Source: Nitrospira sp. (lineage in GTDB: Bacteria > Nitrospirota > Nitrospiria > Nitrospirales > Nitrospiraceae). From it: a DNA stretch of 35,963 bases. Below the pieces are notes generated by a model that worked only from the letters and a program-made list of their open reading frames with translations, ran no database searches and was not told the DNA's origin. Each line of letters opens with the position of its first letter. Positions within the stretch are counted from its first letter, which is position 1. The position numbers and the translations under genes are program-made. The stretch spans positions 1 to 35,963 of the forward strand of contig JAHBWO010000029.1 in assembly GCA_019636945.1 (NCBI GenBank). The letters run 5' to 3'. Shown here one piece after another: positions 17,404 through 26,411 of the stretch.

Positions 17404-19269
17404 GTGTGCGGAATTGCCGGTTTATTAAGCATTGAGCGATATAGCAATCCCCATCTCATCCAGAAGATGACGACCCTGCTGCGTCACCGGGGCCCTGATG
17501 ATGAGGGCTATCTCGCCTATGATGCACTTGTGGGTAATGGTGTGCCCAGGTTACTCGGAGGAGAGGAGTCCGTAGACCGTTCGGGGCCACAGCTTTTGGG
17601 GAGTTCGAGCCGTGCGAATGTTTATCTGGGGCACAGACGCCTTGCGATTCTCGATCTTTCCCCCGCTGGACACCAGCCGATGAGGTATGGGGATCTCTGG
17701 CTCGTTCATAACGGCGAGATTTACAACTATGTCGAACTGCGGTCCCAATTGAGCAGTGCTGGATATCGGTTTGTGAGTCAAACTGATACCGAAGTCATTC
17801 TTGCTGCTTATCACATGTGGGGAGAAGATTGTGTCAGACGCTTCAATGGGGACTGGGCATTCTGCATCTTGGATACTCGGGACAATACGTTGTTTCTGTC
17901 CCGCGATCGATTCGGCATCAAGCCGCTCTATTATTGGAAATCACCGACCGAACTAGCCTTTGCCTCTGAAATCAAGGCGCTCTTTGCTCTTCCATTCGTG
18001 CCGCGTGGGCTTAATGCGAGTCGAACCTTAGACTATCGCATGCTTTCGTGTCGCGATCATACGTCCGGAACTCTTTACGAGGACATTTACCAGTTGCGTC
18101 CAGGTCATTGCATGAAGATCGACCTCCGCACAGGCCTGGGGCGTACATATGAGTATTACAAGCCGCAGTGGTCCACAGAGCTCGGAGAATACCAGCATGG
18201 GAAGGCGGTTCAGTACGCGAATGATATTCGAGAACTGCTATTTGAGGCGGTGAAGATTAGGCTTAGGGCTGATGTACCGGTGGGGACATGTCTGTCAGGG
18301 GGACTCGACAGTTCCACCATTGTTGCCATCATGTCAAAGTTATTGAAGCAAAAGGAACCAGGCTCCCAGGTCCACACATTCACTGCCTCGTTTCCCGAGC
18401 TGTCGATTGATGAGACACGCTACGCAGAAATGGTGGTCTCGGCTACAGATTCATTGAGTCACCTGGTTTTCCCAAGCCGGGAGGGATACCAGGAAGCCTT
18501 ACCGGACATTCTGTATCACCAGGATGAGCCATATGGAGGGTCGTCGATCTATTCTCAGTGGGCAGTTATGCAAGAAGCGTCCCGCCACGTCAAGGTCATC
18601 CTTGACGGTCAGGGAGGAGACGAAGTGTTCGCGGGCTATAACGAATATCGTGTATCGCTTCTGGCCGGCTTGTTTAAGACCGGGCGGCTCCCGCGATTGT
18701 TCGACGAAGTGTGCGAGATCGTGGGCCAGTCCACCGGCCTGTCAGACCTTCTACGGAAGACCCGAAGTTTCCCATTTTTTCTTCTCAACAAGGAATGGAA
18801 GGGAAGAGTCTACCAGTTGCGGTATCGTGGTCAAATGCGGATGGCCGGCCTCTCTGAAGAGCATGTCGCAGGGATACTTCCATTGCTGGACGGCAAGTTT
18901 TGTGCAAACCCGAATGAGCTTCTGTTCAACTACATTACTGCCTATACCTTACCGCGACTCCTCAACGGAGAGGACAGAAATAGTATGGCGCATTCCATTG
19001 AATCTCGAGTGCCATTCACCGACTTTCGTTTGGTCGATTACGTGTTCGCCATCCCCGCAAGCTATAAAATTCACAATGGATGGACAAAGTGGTTGCTTAG
19101 GCTCGCGATCAAGGATCTTCTTCCTCAAGACATTGTTTGGAGGAGAGACAAAGTGGGTTTTGCAACCCCACGGTGGATGTCCAAGGAGGGGGAGTGGGAG
19201 GCATGGGCTCGCCAAACCTTTTCCCCGTTTGAGTCCTCATTGGCGATCTGCGCACACCCCAAAGGGTAA
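17404..19269 (+). CDS. asnB: Asparagine synthase-like amidotransferase, copy 2
   Basis: This 621-residue protein starts with GTG at 17404 (translated Met) and Cys2 as the glutaminase nucleophile. It has an intact NGEIYN (residues 103-108), QTDTEV, and the synthetase PP-loop SGGLDSS (residues 298-304). A short insert around residues 40-75 distinguishes it from copy 1, and it looks fully active. The C-terminus ends soon after KVGFATPRWM, about 30-60 residues sooner than I would expect for this family, so mild C-terminal loss is possible. Its likely role is amidating a uronic acid of the polymer with glutamine-derived ammonia. It starts 40 bases after the glycosyltransferase. Confidence 0.88.
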   Translation: MCGIAGLLSIERYSNPHLIQKMTTLLRHRGPDDEGYLAYDALVGNGVPRLLGGEESVDRSGPQLLGSSSRANVYLGHRRLAILDLSPAGHQPMRYGDLWLVHNGEIYNYVELRSQLSSAGYRFVSQTDTEVILAAYHMWGEDCVRRFNGDWAFCILDTRDNTLFLSRDRFGIKPLYYWKSPTELAFASEIKALFALPFVPRGLNASRTLDYRMLSCRDHTSGTLYEDIYQLRPGHCMKIDLRTGLGRTYEYYKPQWSTELGEYQHGKAVQYANDIRELLFEAVKIRLRADVPVGTCLSGGLDSSTIVAIMSKLLKQKEPGSQVHTFTASFPELSIDETRYAEMVVSATDSLSHLVFPSREGYQEALPDILYHQDEPYGGSSIYSQWAVMQEASRHVKVILDGQGGDEVFAGYNEYRVSLLAGLFKTGRLPRLFDEVCEIVGQSTGLSDLLRKTRSFPFFLLNKEWKGRVYQLRYRGQMRMAGLSEEHVAGILPLLDGKFCANPNELLFNYITAYTLPRLLNGEDRNSMAHSIESRVPFTDFRLVDYVFAIPASYKIHNGWTKWLLRLAIKDLLPQDIVWRRDKVGFATPRWMSKEGEWEAWARQTFSPFESSLAICAHPKG

Positions 19270-19363
19270 GTCGGATACGGCCTCATCGCGGCATGCTCGT
19301 CCGAGGGACGGTCGTGTCATTCATTTCTTCCATTCTAGGTATTGCATGATACAGGTGAAACAC

Positions 19364-20236
19364 ATGACCGGCTCACGCAGACTCATCGTGAACGCTGATG
19401 GATTTGGATTTGGACCCGGTGCCACCCAGGGGATATTGGATGCCATCCGCGAGGGGGGGTTCATCTCAAGTGTGAGCGTCAATGCCAATTTCCCAGACGC
19501 AGAGCGAGTTCTTGAATTGGCAAAGGAGTTTCCTCACATAAGCATCGGTGTCCACCTGAATCCGCTGGCCGGCAAGCCCTGTCTTCCTGCGCATCTGGTT
19601 CGCACCTTGGTGGATGATGGCGGAAATTTTCACAACGAGCGGTTCCCGGATCTGCTGCGAAAAGCAAAAATTTCCAAGGTCGAACTGGAGGCAGAATTAG
19701 ATGCACAAATAGGCCTCGTGCATGGATTGATCGGTGCGCGACTGACACATCTGGATTCTCAAGAAAATTTACACCTGGATTATTGGGACGTTTTCCTACG
19801 GCTGGCAGAAAAATGGAAGATTCGACAGATGAGAAATAATGCCTCACTGATTTGCCTCGAATCACCAAACCCGATCCGATCACGTCTCACCGCATACGTG
19901 ACGAAACCGCATGTGTGGGTAATGCATCAATACCGTAAGCTACAGATGGGAAAAGCTCGGTCTGCTGGTATGCGCATGGCGGACCGTCTCATCACGGTCG
20001 GCTATGCCGGTCTTGGCGGAAAATCCAACTGCCAAACATGGGAACACGTCTTGGATAATCTGCCACCAGGAACCTATGAGATCTATTGTCACCCAGCATA
20101 TCCGGACCAAACGCTCCGGCGATGGGCTTGGTACTGTGACGCTCGAGCTTCTGAGCTCGCGCTCTTGCGGAATACGGAATTGCGGCAGCGCGCTCAATCA
20201 CTCGGGATCGAGTTAATCGGATTTGCTCAGGTTTAG
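19364..20236 (+). CDS. ChbG/YdjC (HpnK)-like carbohydrate deacetylase, copy 1
   Basis: This 290-residue protein matches the YdjC/ChbG fold from its start: LIVNADGFGFGPGATQGILDAIREGGFISSVSVNANFP, then GVHLNPLAGKP (His64) and THLDSQENLHLD (His129, His137). Family members deacetylate N-acetylated sugars using a metal. The usual NADD motif reads NADG here (residues 10-13), and the second motif lacks the usual His after DS. Activity may be changed or lost. I chose the ATG at 19364 because AGGTG lies about eight bases upstream; an in-frame ATG at 19346 is the alternative. The frame is open far upstream, but that stretch is a shadow of the preceding gene. Confidence 0.75.
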   Translation: MTGSRRLIVNADGFGFGPGATQGILDAIREGGFISSVSVNANFPDAERVLELAKEFPHISIGVHLNPLAGKPCLPAHLVRTLVDDGGNFHNERFPDLLRKAKISKVELEAELDAQIGLVHGLIGARLTHLDSQENLHLDYWDVFLRLAEKWKIRQMRNNASLICLESPNPIRSRLTAYVTKPHVWVMHQYRKLQMGKARSAGMRMADRLITVGYAGLGGKSNCQTWEHVLDNLPPGTYEIYCHPAYPDQTLRRWAWYCDARASELALLRNTELRQRAQSLGIELIGFAQV

Positions 20237-20254
20237 CGGCCGAGAGGGGTACGG

Positions 20255-21688
20255 ATGATACGCCAGTGGAAGATGGCTCTGTACTGGAAGCTACCGGTAT
20301 TTCTTCAAGAGGCTGGATTGTCCATCTATGCCCGCAAACTAGAGAAGATTTATTACGGCACTGGGTATGAGGAGTATCGGCAATGGCTGCGAACATGGAA
20401 AACGTGGTCGCATGCGGAAATCGTCTCGCATCAAAACCACCGGTTGAGGGAGATCGTGCAATTGGCTGGCATGCACGTGCCTTACTATCGGGAGAAATGG
20501 AAAACGGCATTTTGGCGCAATGTGCATTCCGCGTCAGACTTGTCGCTACTCCCACGATTGGACAAACAGGAATTGCGTCGACATGAAGGTGCTTTCCTGG
20601 TCGAGGGTCTTGATCCAAAGTCTTTGTGGGTGGAGAAGACCAGCGGTAGTACCGGAACGTCGCTTCGAGTGTACTGGCCCATGACCATGGTTCCGAAGTG
20701 GTGGGCTATGACAGAGAGCACTGTTAGAAATGTTGCCGAAGTCGGGCAGGATGTTCCCCGTGCCATGATGGGAGGTCGCCCCATTGTTCCAGGCGCGAGT
20801 CTATCCGGACCATACTGGAGATATAACAGGCATTGGAGGCAACTCTATCTCTCCAGTTATCATGTTTCGAGACGAACTGCCCCTGAGTATGCAGAAGCGA
20901 TTCGCACCTATGGTTCGGAGTGGATCACCGGATACCCTTCGGCGATCGCTGCACTTGCCGAGGGAGCGCTGGATGCGAACGTGGCGCCGATCAAGCTAAC
21001 AAGTGCAATTGTGAGCGGAGATACATTAACCGCGAGTATGCGCACTAGTATCGAGCAGTTTTTTCAGTGCAAATGTTTTGATAGTTATGGGCAGTGCGAA
21101 GGTGTCTGTGTAGCCATGGAATGTGCGTGGGGACGGATGCATGTCGTTTCGTCGGTGGGAATCATAGAGATACTTCGTGATGATGGTTCACCTTGCTTGC
21201 CCGGTGAAATCGGCGAGATGGTGGCAACCGGCCTGATGAACGATGCCATGCCATTGGTACGGTATCGCCTGGGTGACATGGCGGCTTGGAGCAAGGACAC
21301 TGGGTGCCTCTGTGGCAGTCCGGAGCCGATCATCGAGAGCATTGAGGGCCGCATGGACGATTATCTGATTACCGAGGATGGTCGGCAAATTGGCCGACTG
21401 TCTACCGCGACTAAGCGAAGTCCCTCCATTCACTCGGCTCAGATTGTCCAAGATCGCCCAGGGCATGCCTATCTCCTCGTGCGGCCTTCCGAGGGGTACC
21501 AGACGAAGGATGCCGAAATGGTACGAGAGGACATCCTCGAGCGAATCGGAGACTTCCATATTGATATAGTGGAGGTGTCCGAGATCCCGAGAACAGCTCA
21601 AGGAAAGACTAGGCTCGTCGTACGATTATGTGAAAAACCGGAGGTGGCGGAGCGGTACGCTCTGCTGCTTCGAGGGGCGGCTTCGTGA
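20255..21688 (+). CDS. CapK/PaaK-like adenylate-forming enzyme
   Basis: This 477-residue protein has the phosphate-loop motif TSGSTGTS (residues 129-136) of the acyl-adenylate family. It resembles phenylacetate-CoA ligase and the capsule-locus CapK/F390-synthetase group. Further motifs are DSYGQCEGVCVAMEC and VRYRLGDMA. CapK-like genes are frequent in capsule and exosortase EPS loci, but the substrate is generally unknown. Activation of a carboxylic acid for attachment to a sugar or to a carrier protein would suit this locus. The gene begins 18 bases after the ChbG-like gene and overlaps the next gene by four bases (GTGA at 21685), so all three are coupled. Confidence 0.85.
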   Translation: MIRQWKMALYWKLPVFLQEAGLSIYARKLEKIYYGTGYEEYRQWLRTWKTWSHAEIVSHQNHRLREIVQLAGMHVPYYREKWKTAFWRNVHSASDLSLLPRLDKQELRRHEGAFLVEGLDPKSLWVEKTSGSTGTSLRVYWPMTMVPKWWAMTESTVRNVAEVGQDVPRAMMGGRPIVPGASLSGPYWRYNRHWRQLYLSSYHVSRRTAPEYAEAIRTYGSEWITGYPSAIAALAEGALDANVAPIKLTSAIVSGDTLTASMRTSIEQFFQCKCFDSYGQCEGVCVAMECAWGRMHVVSSVGIIEILRDDGSPCLPGEIGEMVATGLMNDAMPLVRYRLGDMAAWSKDTGCLCGSPEPIIESIEGRMDDYLITEDGRQIGRLSTATKRSPSIHSAQIVQDRPGHAYLLVRPSEGYQTKDAEMVREDILERIGDFHIDIVEVSEIPRTAQGKTRLVVRLCEKPEVAERYALLLRGAAS

Positions 21689-22866
21689 ACAGCAAAACCT
21701 CGGGGCCAGCTCCATTGAATGGCATTCACGTTCTTATCCTCACATCTGGTCACGATGTGACGGACCATCGGATCTATCACAAACAGGCCAAGACTCTCTC
21801 GCAACTTGGCGCGGCTGTGACGATCGTTGGAAAAACTGAGCGGGGAAGCCCAACCGACATCCAGATCCTCCCTGTCGATGCTGCTTCATCCCGGTTGACT
21901 CGATTTCTCCTGATGCCCTGGATGTGTCTCTGGAAGGCACGCTGGCAACAGGCAGACATTATTCATGTGCATGACGCCGAAATGTTGCTCATAGTCATAC
22001 CGGCTAAGCTGTGGTGGTGGGGCAGCAAATTTGTTTACGACGTGCACGAAGATTTTTCCTCGCTGTTGTTGATACGAGACTGGCTCCCTCAGAAAGTACG
22101 GCCGATGGTGAAGGCTGCTGTGCAATTGATAGAAAAAGCGCTGGCGTCCTGCGCTGATGCAATCGTAGGGGTGACGGCACCCTTGGCAAAGAAATTCACC
22201 AATGTCGACAAGGTGACCGTATACAATTTTCCGTCAGCGCAGTTTTTTGCAGGGGCTAGTCTGGTGGTGGTTCCAGCGAGGGAACGCAAGTTTGACTTGG
22301 TGCACGTCGGAACATTGACGAGGCAGCGTGCACTGTTTTTGGCCGACACAATCCGCTCATTTCATGCGATGCGTCGAGACGCACGCTCCTTGATCGTCGG
22401 GTTGACTCCCGAACATCGCGCACTGATGGAGACGCGGGTTCCGGAGAATTGTATGTTACTGGAGAAAGTGCAGCATCATGCGATTCCGTCACTCGTCGGT
22501 GACTGCAAAGTCGGGATTGACGTACACCCGTGGCTAGGCCCGCACTTAAAGGTCGCTCTTCCTGTCAAGGTGTGCGAATACATGGCCTGTGGGTGCGCAG
22601 TAGTTTCTTCAGGTATGCCAGTATTGGACGAAATCCTTGCTGGGCCTGAGACCGAGTCTCTTGAGCGATCCATCAAGATTTTGCGAAGTGTCGATCCTAC
22701 GGAATATGCGCGCGAAGTTCTGGCGTTGGTCGAGTCTATTGATCAGGGCGCCGATCCGGGGGGGCGGCTACTTCAATTTGCCCAGGCGCATATGAATTGG
22801 AATACCGAGGCCGACAAATTGTCTTCATTGTATCTCCGTCTGACGGGACGTTCATGCGCTATGTGA
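21685..22866 (+). CDS. Glycosyltransferase, GT4-like
   Basis: This 393-residue protein starts with GTG at 21685, overlapping the CapK-like stop. The N-terminal domain shows VLILTSGHDVTDHRIYHKQAKTL, IIHVHDAEMLLI and YDVHEDFSSLL, as in WcaI/PelF-like GT4 enzymes. The C-terminal domain has DLVHVGTLTRQRALFL and VKVCEYMACGCAVVSSGMP, the donor-binding region. No membrane span is certain, although LLMPWMCLWKARW is hydrophobic. The final 13 bases overlap the second ChbG-like gene. Its donor sugar is unknown. Confidence 0.82.
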   Translation: MNSKTSGPAPLNGIHVLILTSGHDVTDHRIYHKQAKTLSQLGAAVTIVGKTERGSPTDIQILPVDAASSRLTRFLLMPWMCLWKARWQQADIIHVHDAEMLLIVIPAKLWWWGSKFVYDVHEDFSSLLLIRDWLPQKVRPMVKAAVQLIEKALASCADAIVGVTAPLAKKFTNVDKVTVYNFPSAQFFAGASLVVVPARERKFDLVHVGTLTRQRALFLADTIRSFHAMRRDARSLIVGLTPEHRALMETRVPENCMLLEKVQHHAIPSLVGDCKVGIDVHPWLGPHLKVALPVKVCEYMACGCAVVSSGMPVLDEILAGPETESLERSIKILRSVDPTEYAREVLALVESIDQGADPGGRLLQFAQAHMNWNTEADKLSSLYLRLTGRSCAM

Positions 22867-23732
22867 TCATCAATGCCGACGGCTACGGGTTTACAGCCGG
22901 TGTGACCGACGCCATCGAGGAATGCATCTCGTTCGGTACGGTCCGGAGTCTCTCGGCTAACGTAAATTTCGATCATGCAAACCGTCTCCCTGGGTTGGTG
23001 AAAAACTACCCAGATCTGGCTGTAGGTTGCCATGTGAATCCGGTGGTTGGGCGCCCGATTTTGCCTCCAGACAAGGTGCCGACTCTCCTGAATGATGCAG
23101 GAGAGTTTCTCTACGAAGGCTTTTCCCGAAGATTTCTGGCCGGCCATATCAATAAGTCGGAACTTCGTGCAGAAATGGTCGCACAGATTGAGAAAACAAG
23201 AGATTTTGCGGGGCGGGCTTTTTCGCACATCGATTTTCATATGGGACTCCACCGTCTTCCAGGCCTTTATGAACAGTTTCTCGAGGTAGTGGAAAGCAGC
23301 TCCGTTCGCAGGATGAGAACCCACCGCTACCTTGTCGGAATGGAGAGCCGCTATCCCCGCTTCACTCATGCGGTGCACATGTTTAAGAGCCCCACGAGGG
23401 TTCCGAAGTTTGCTTGGAATCTTTGGTTGAGGAGGAGCGCGCTGGCTCGAGGGTTTGCCATGCCGGATCGTCGTGTGGAGATTACCGACATGGGCTCAAA
23501 AATAGAGCATCTTTCAGTGGAGTCGTATCTCAGGATGTTGAGAAATCTTCCACTCGGGATCAGTGAGTTCGTAGCACACCCTGGGTACGTGGATGATGAA
23601 TTGCGGCGGTGGTCGAGCTATCTGGAGCACCGTGTAACTGAGCGGAAAATTTTGCTCAGCCCAGAATTTCGCGAAGCCTTGTACACCTTAAGCCCTCGAC
23701 TGACCACCTATCGCGATATTCCGGTTGGATAA
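22854..23732 (+). CDS. ChbG/YdjC (HpnK)-like carbohydrate deacetylase, copy 2
   Basis: This 292-residue paralogue of the 19364 gene has VIINADGYGFTAGVTDAIEECISFGTV, VGCHVNPVVGRP (His60) and SHIDFHMGLHRLP (His125, His129, His133). The histidine motifs are closer to the standard family than in copy 1, yet the N-terminal motif is again NADG (residues 7-10) instead of NADD. I start it at the ATG at 22854, which lies inside the preceding gene; the frame is open further upstream only as a shadow. The two paralogues flank a CapK-like gene and a glycosyltransferase, and probably act on the same polymer or its precursor. It ends the first long operon. Confidence 0.77.
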   Translation: MRYVIINADGYGFTAGVTDAIEECISFGTVRSLSANVNFDHANRLPGLVKNYPDLAVGCHVNPVVGRPILPPDKVPTLLNDAGEFLYEGFSRRFLAGHINKSELRAEMVAQIEKTRDFAGRAFSHIDFHMGLHRLPGLYEQFLEVVESSSVRRMRTHRYLVGMESRYPRFTHAVHMFKSPTRVPKFAWNLWLRRSALARGFAMPDRRVEITDMGSKIEHLSVESYLRMLRNLPLGISEFVAHPGYVDDELRRWSSYLEHRVTERKILLSPEFREALYTLSPRLTTYRDIPVG

Positions 23733-23888
23733 AGAGGTGAGGGGCAGGGCAAGAATTCGTGCGGGGCGAGCGAGCGTCCATGTGCACAAGTGATCAGGTT
23801 GTAGGAGAGAGGGTACAGCTCATATCGCAACGACGGCCGGTTTCATGAAAGTCTTATTGTAAAGAAGGTTTATTGAGCAAGTTTCGCA

Positions 23889-23904
23889 TGGCATGATCGT
23901 TGCA
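23889..23904 (+). promoter_or_regulatory. Sigma-54 (RpoN) type promoter
   Basis: The 16 bases read TGGCATGATCGTTGCA. They match the -24/-12 consensus TGGCACG-N4-TTGCW at every defined position except one (T for C). The GG and GC doublets are separated by exactly 10 bases. The predicted start of transcription is near 23915, about 70 bases before the ATG at 23985. This implies that the beta-helix gene needs an RpoN-dependent activator, of the kind (PrsR-like) often linked to exosortase EPS loci. No activator gene is in this window. The rest of the 23733-23984 gap shows no gene. Confidence 0.75.
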
Positions 23905-23984
23905 TTTCTTCCCGGATTAATGTATCAACCACTGATGACGTTTGGACATGTCTCAATGGTAATCCAGTAACGGGAGGATACCCA

Positions 23985-25361
23985 ATGTCTCTAAGTCGTC
24001 GGCAATTCATTATCGGTGCGGCTGGGGCCGGTTTGGTTCTACTCGCTCAACCTGTTTCGCGTTATATACCCGCGTGGGGAACATCTCTTGCCCTGGGTGC
24101 CGGCATTAAGTATGTGTCCAATCGCACTTCCCCGGGTGGTAATGGGACGCTGGGTAACCCATTTCAAGTCAGTGAGATCTGGCGCAATGCTCTTCCCGGA
24201 GATGAATTCGTTTTCCTCAATGGAATCTACAAAGGCGCCACATCCATGTTGGATGTGGCATATGGGGCAGGAGAGGGTGTATCGGGAACCGCGAGTGCAT
24301 GGATCACGCTGCGTGCCGAAACTGAGGGACAGGTTACCTTCGATGCTCAATGGATGTATGCTCCGATTCGCCTTGCTGCCAACCAGTTTATTACGGTGCA
24401 AGGGTTCAATGCTTGTAATAGTGCTGAAGGTGCAGTGGTGAGCGCTACGGCCTTTTCAAGTGGGACCAATCGGCCGTGTCAGTGGATCCAATTCAAGCGA
24501 ATTTGTGCGTGGGATGCTCCTACGACCACAAATCATCATGTATTCTCCATCAATGGGGGCACCAATATCCTTATGGAGGACTGCGCTGGCTGGGGTGCTG
24601 GACGAAAGATTTTTGAAGTGTTCAACGGTGGTAGTGGGACAGGTGGCGGTTTTGGCGGTGGGGGAGCAACGCTCCGCCGGTGTTGGGGTGAGTGGAATAA
24701 GTTTGGAACAACCGCCTTTGGCCCTCAGCATACGTTTTCCATAAGTTATTGGTATACGAATGTCATTGCGGAGAATTTGATCGGAACCTGGAACACCGAG
24801 AGCGGATACAGTCCTAACAATCCGTATGACATCTTTGGGCACGATGGGACCGCCTCCCCGCGCTATGTGAAACTGCTGGGAAGCATAGCCTATTTGCGTC
24901 AGGCTCAGCGATGTGAGGCGGGAATGATGGTATTCTTCCCGGGATATTTAGGGGATGTCGAAGTGCGGGACACAGTCGCCTGCATTGAGTCGGGGACAGC
25001 CCATCGCAGCATCAAGCCGTTCTTGGCTGGGGCCCCCACCTATTCTGGTACTAACGCAATGCTTGATTGCTCTTCTGCAAACAATGGAACACTTTCCTCT
25101 ATTGCGACTGGATGGGTGACAACAAATTTCGCGGAAAGTTCCATTCCTGGTTCCGCTGCCACCAACATGAAACGGTATGAAAGTGGTGTCAAAACCGCTC
25201 AGTCACTATTTCCCTGGCCGATGAATCAGCGAATCATAGATGGGAGAAGGCAGTCCGGCCGAACGGCTGTGGATGTCACTGCGACCATCCAGGAATTGGC
25301 AGGTTCTGGATCTGCCGATACGACTCCTCCTGTACGGCCGACCATTCTCTCCGTGACTTGA
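23985..25361 (+). CDS. Tat-exported right-handed beta-helix protein
   Basis: This 458-residue protein begins with a twin-arginine signal, SRRQFI (residues 4-9), followed by a hydrophobic stretch (IIGAAGAGLVLLA), so it is folded before export to the periplasm or surface. The mature part has the opening KYVSNRTSPGGNGTLGNPF seen in secreted parallel beta-helix proteins, plus repeated N-x-I/V and G-G-x turns up to about residue 380. Such folds serve in polysaccharide lyases, epimerases and adhesins; no catalytic set is certain here. The C-terminus ends right after a DTTPPVRP linker that often precedes a further domain. GGGAGGA at 23972-23978 and the sigma-54 promoter support the start. Confidence 0.8.
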   Translation: MSLSRRQFIIGAAGAGLVLLAQPVSRYIPAWGTSLALGAGIKYVSNRTSPGGNGTLGNPFQVSEIWRNALPGDEFVFLNGIYKGATSMLDVAYGAGEGVSGTASAWITLRAETEGQVTFDAQWMYAPIRLAANQFITVQGFNACNSAEGAVVSATAFSSGTNRPCQWIQFKRICAWDAPTTTNHHVFSINGGTNILMEDCAGWGAGRKIFEVFNGGSGTGGGFGGGGATLRRCWGEWNKFGTTAFGPQHTFSISYWYTNVIAENLIGTWNTESGYSPNNPYDIFGHDGTASPRYVKLLGSIAYLRQAQRCEAGMMVFFPGYLGDVEVRDTVACIESGTAHRSIKPFLAGAPTYSGTNAMLDCSSANNGTLSSIATGWVTTNFAESSIPGSAATNMKRYESGVKTAQSLFPWPMNQRIIDGRRQSGRTAVDVTATIQELAGSGSADTTPPVRPTILSVT

Positions 25362-25551
25362 GCATTCATCCAATAAGCTGTCGGGGCAGATTGAGCATGG
25401 GGCGCCCCGTTAATTCGACGACACCAGGGGATCCCCATTCCCCTGGTTGCCTCCCGTGCAAAAGGCACTTTTCGGGTGTGGTAGATGTTGCGGTGGGGGG
25501 GCTCCCCTCTGAGACGGTTTTTAGCCACAGTAGAAGGCTTCTACGGCGGCC

Positions 25552-26411
25552 TAGGTGTCTGGGTGAGCTGTGCGGGCAGTGGGGATTGTTATCCATCCGC
25601 CAGGAACTCAATCATGAATTGTGCCTCGGCGAGCGAGGCGAAGTGGTCCCATTCAGGCACTCATTACGAAGCTGCTTTCGTTAAACGATTCGCTAAAAGA
25701 ATTCTACATGGGCAGGCTGGGGCGTAGGAAGTTGGGCCGGACGCCTCGCTGACAGATCCAGTCTTCGATCGCTCGTGATTAGAAGGCGGTCTCATAGTCG
25801 ACGGTGAAGAACCGTGGACTCGTCGCCTCTCCTAGTGTGCGATCAGGGAACTGGCCTACCATCTCCCCGGACATTCGCCCCAGTGCCTCTTTGACCAGAC
25901 TAGAGCGACTCCAGTGATCGTGGGCCATTCATGCGCACAGTCCATACTCCAACGCTTGGGAGATCTGGTGGAATTAGGGCGCGGCCACGATGCAGCGCAA
26001 TATGCTTGATTCCGCAGTAACACCCAAATCCTCACGTAGCCGAACAGAGGTTGAGCATGTCTATGTAGCGATACGTACTCGAAGGGTAGTTTAATCATCC
26101 GGTTGACTGCGGCAATACCAGGCGATTGGTTCTCGAAGAGATACGAGCCGAACATTTTTGTAAGGTCTTCGGCAGCATGTGCTTCTCGAGGAAGAGAGTG
26201 TCCACGATTCGTTTCGACTGGCACTTCTTTTCTTCCAACTGCCACTGCCGGTGAATTTCGCTCAGGCCCAGATGCGCATAAGGCTTTCTCTGCTCATAAA
26301 ATAGTTTCGTGGCGATGCCGAGTTGGCAACCAAGGCTCGCAACCGAGGCCGACTCTCGGCTTGGCCGATTGCATAGACGATCTGTTCTTCGGAGAAACGC
26401 GACCCCTTCAT
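25552..26411 (-). pseudogene. Decayed IS3-family transposase (orfAB remnant)
   Basis: Read on the minus strand from ATG 26409-26411, orfA begins MKGSRFSEEQIVYAIGQAES. A frameshift near 26350 moves it to another frame, which continues SVASLGCQLGIA, YAHLGLSEIHRQWQLEEK and a degraded FLEKHMLPKTLQ. The orfB part shows QPLFGYVRIWVLL, WSMDCAHEW, DHWSRSSLVKEALGRMSGEM, DRTLGEATSPRFFTVDYETA, SRAIEDWICQRGV, SESFN and, last, WRMDNNPHCPHSS near 25552-25605. Stops and frame changes interrupt it, and part of the region between SMD and DHWSR is missing. Remnants of all three DDE-type regions remain but cannot work. No convincing terminal inverted repeats are seen in 25362-25551 or 26412-26567, which otherwise hold no gene. 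Confidence 0.85.

Noticed and set aside
18524..19345. Long open stretch upstream of the first ChbG-like gene in its frame
   Set aside because: It overlaps the 3' end of amidotransferase copy 2 in a different frame and has no recognisable protein content.
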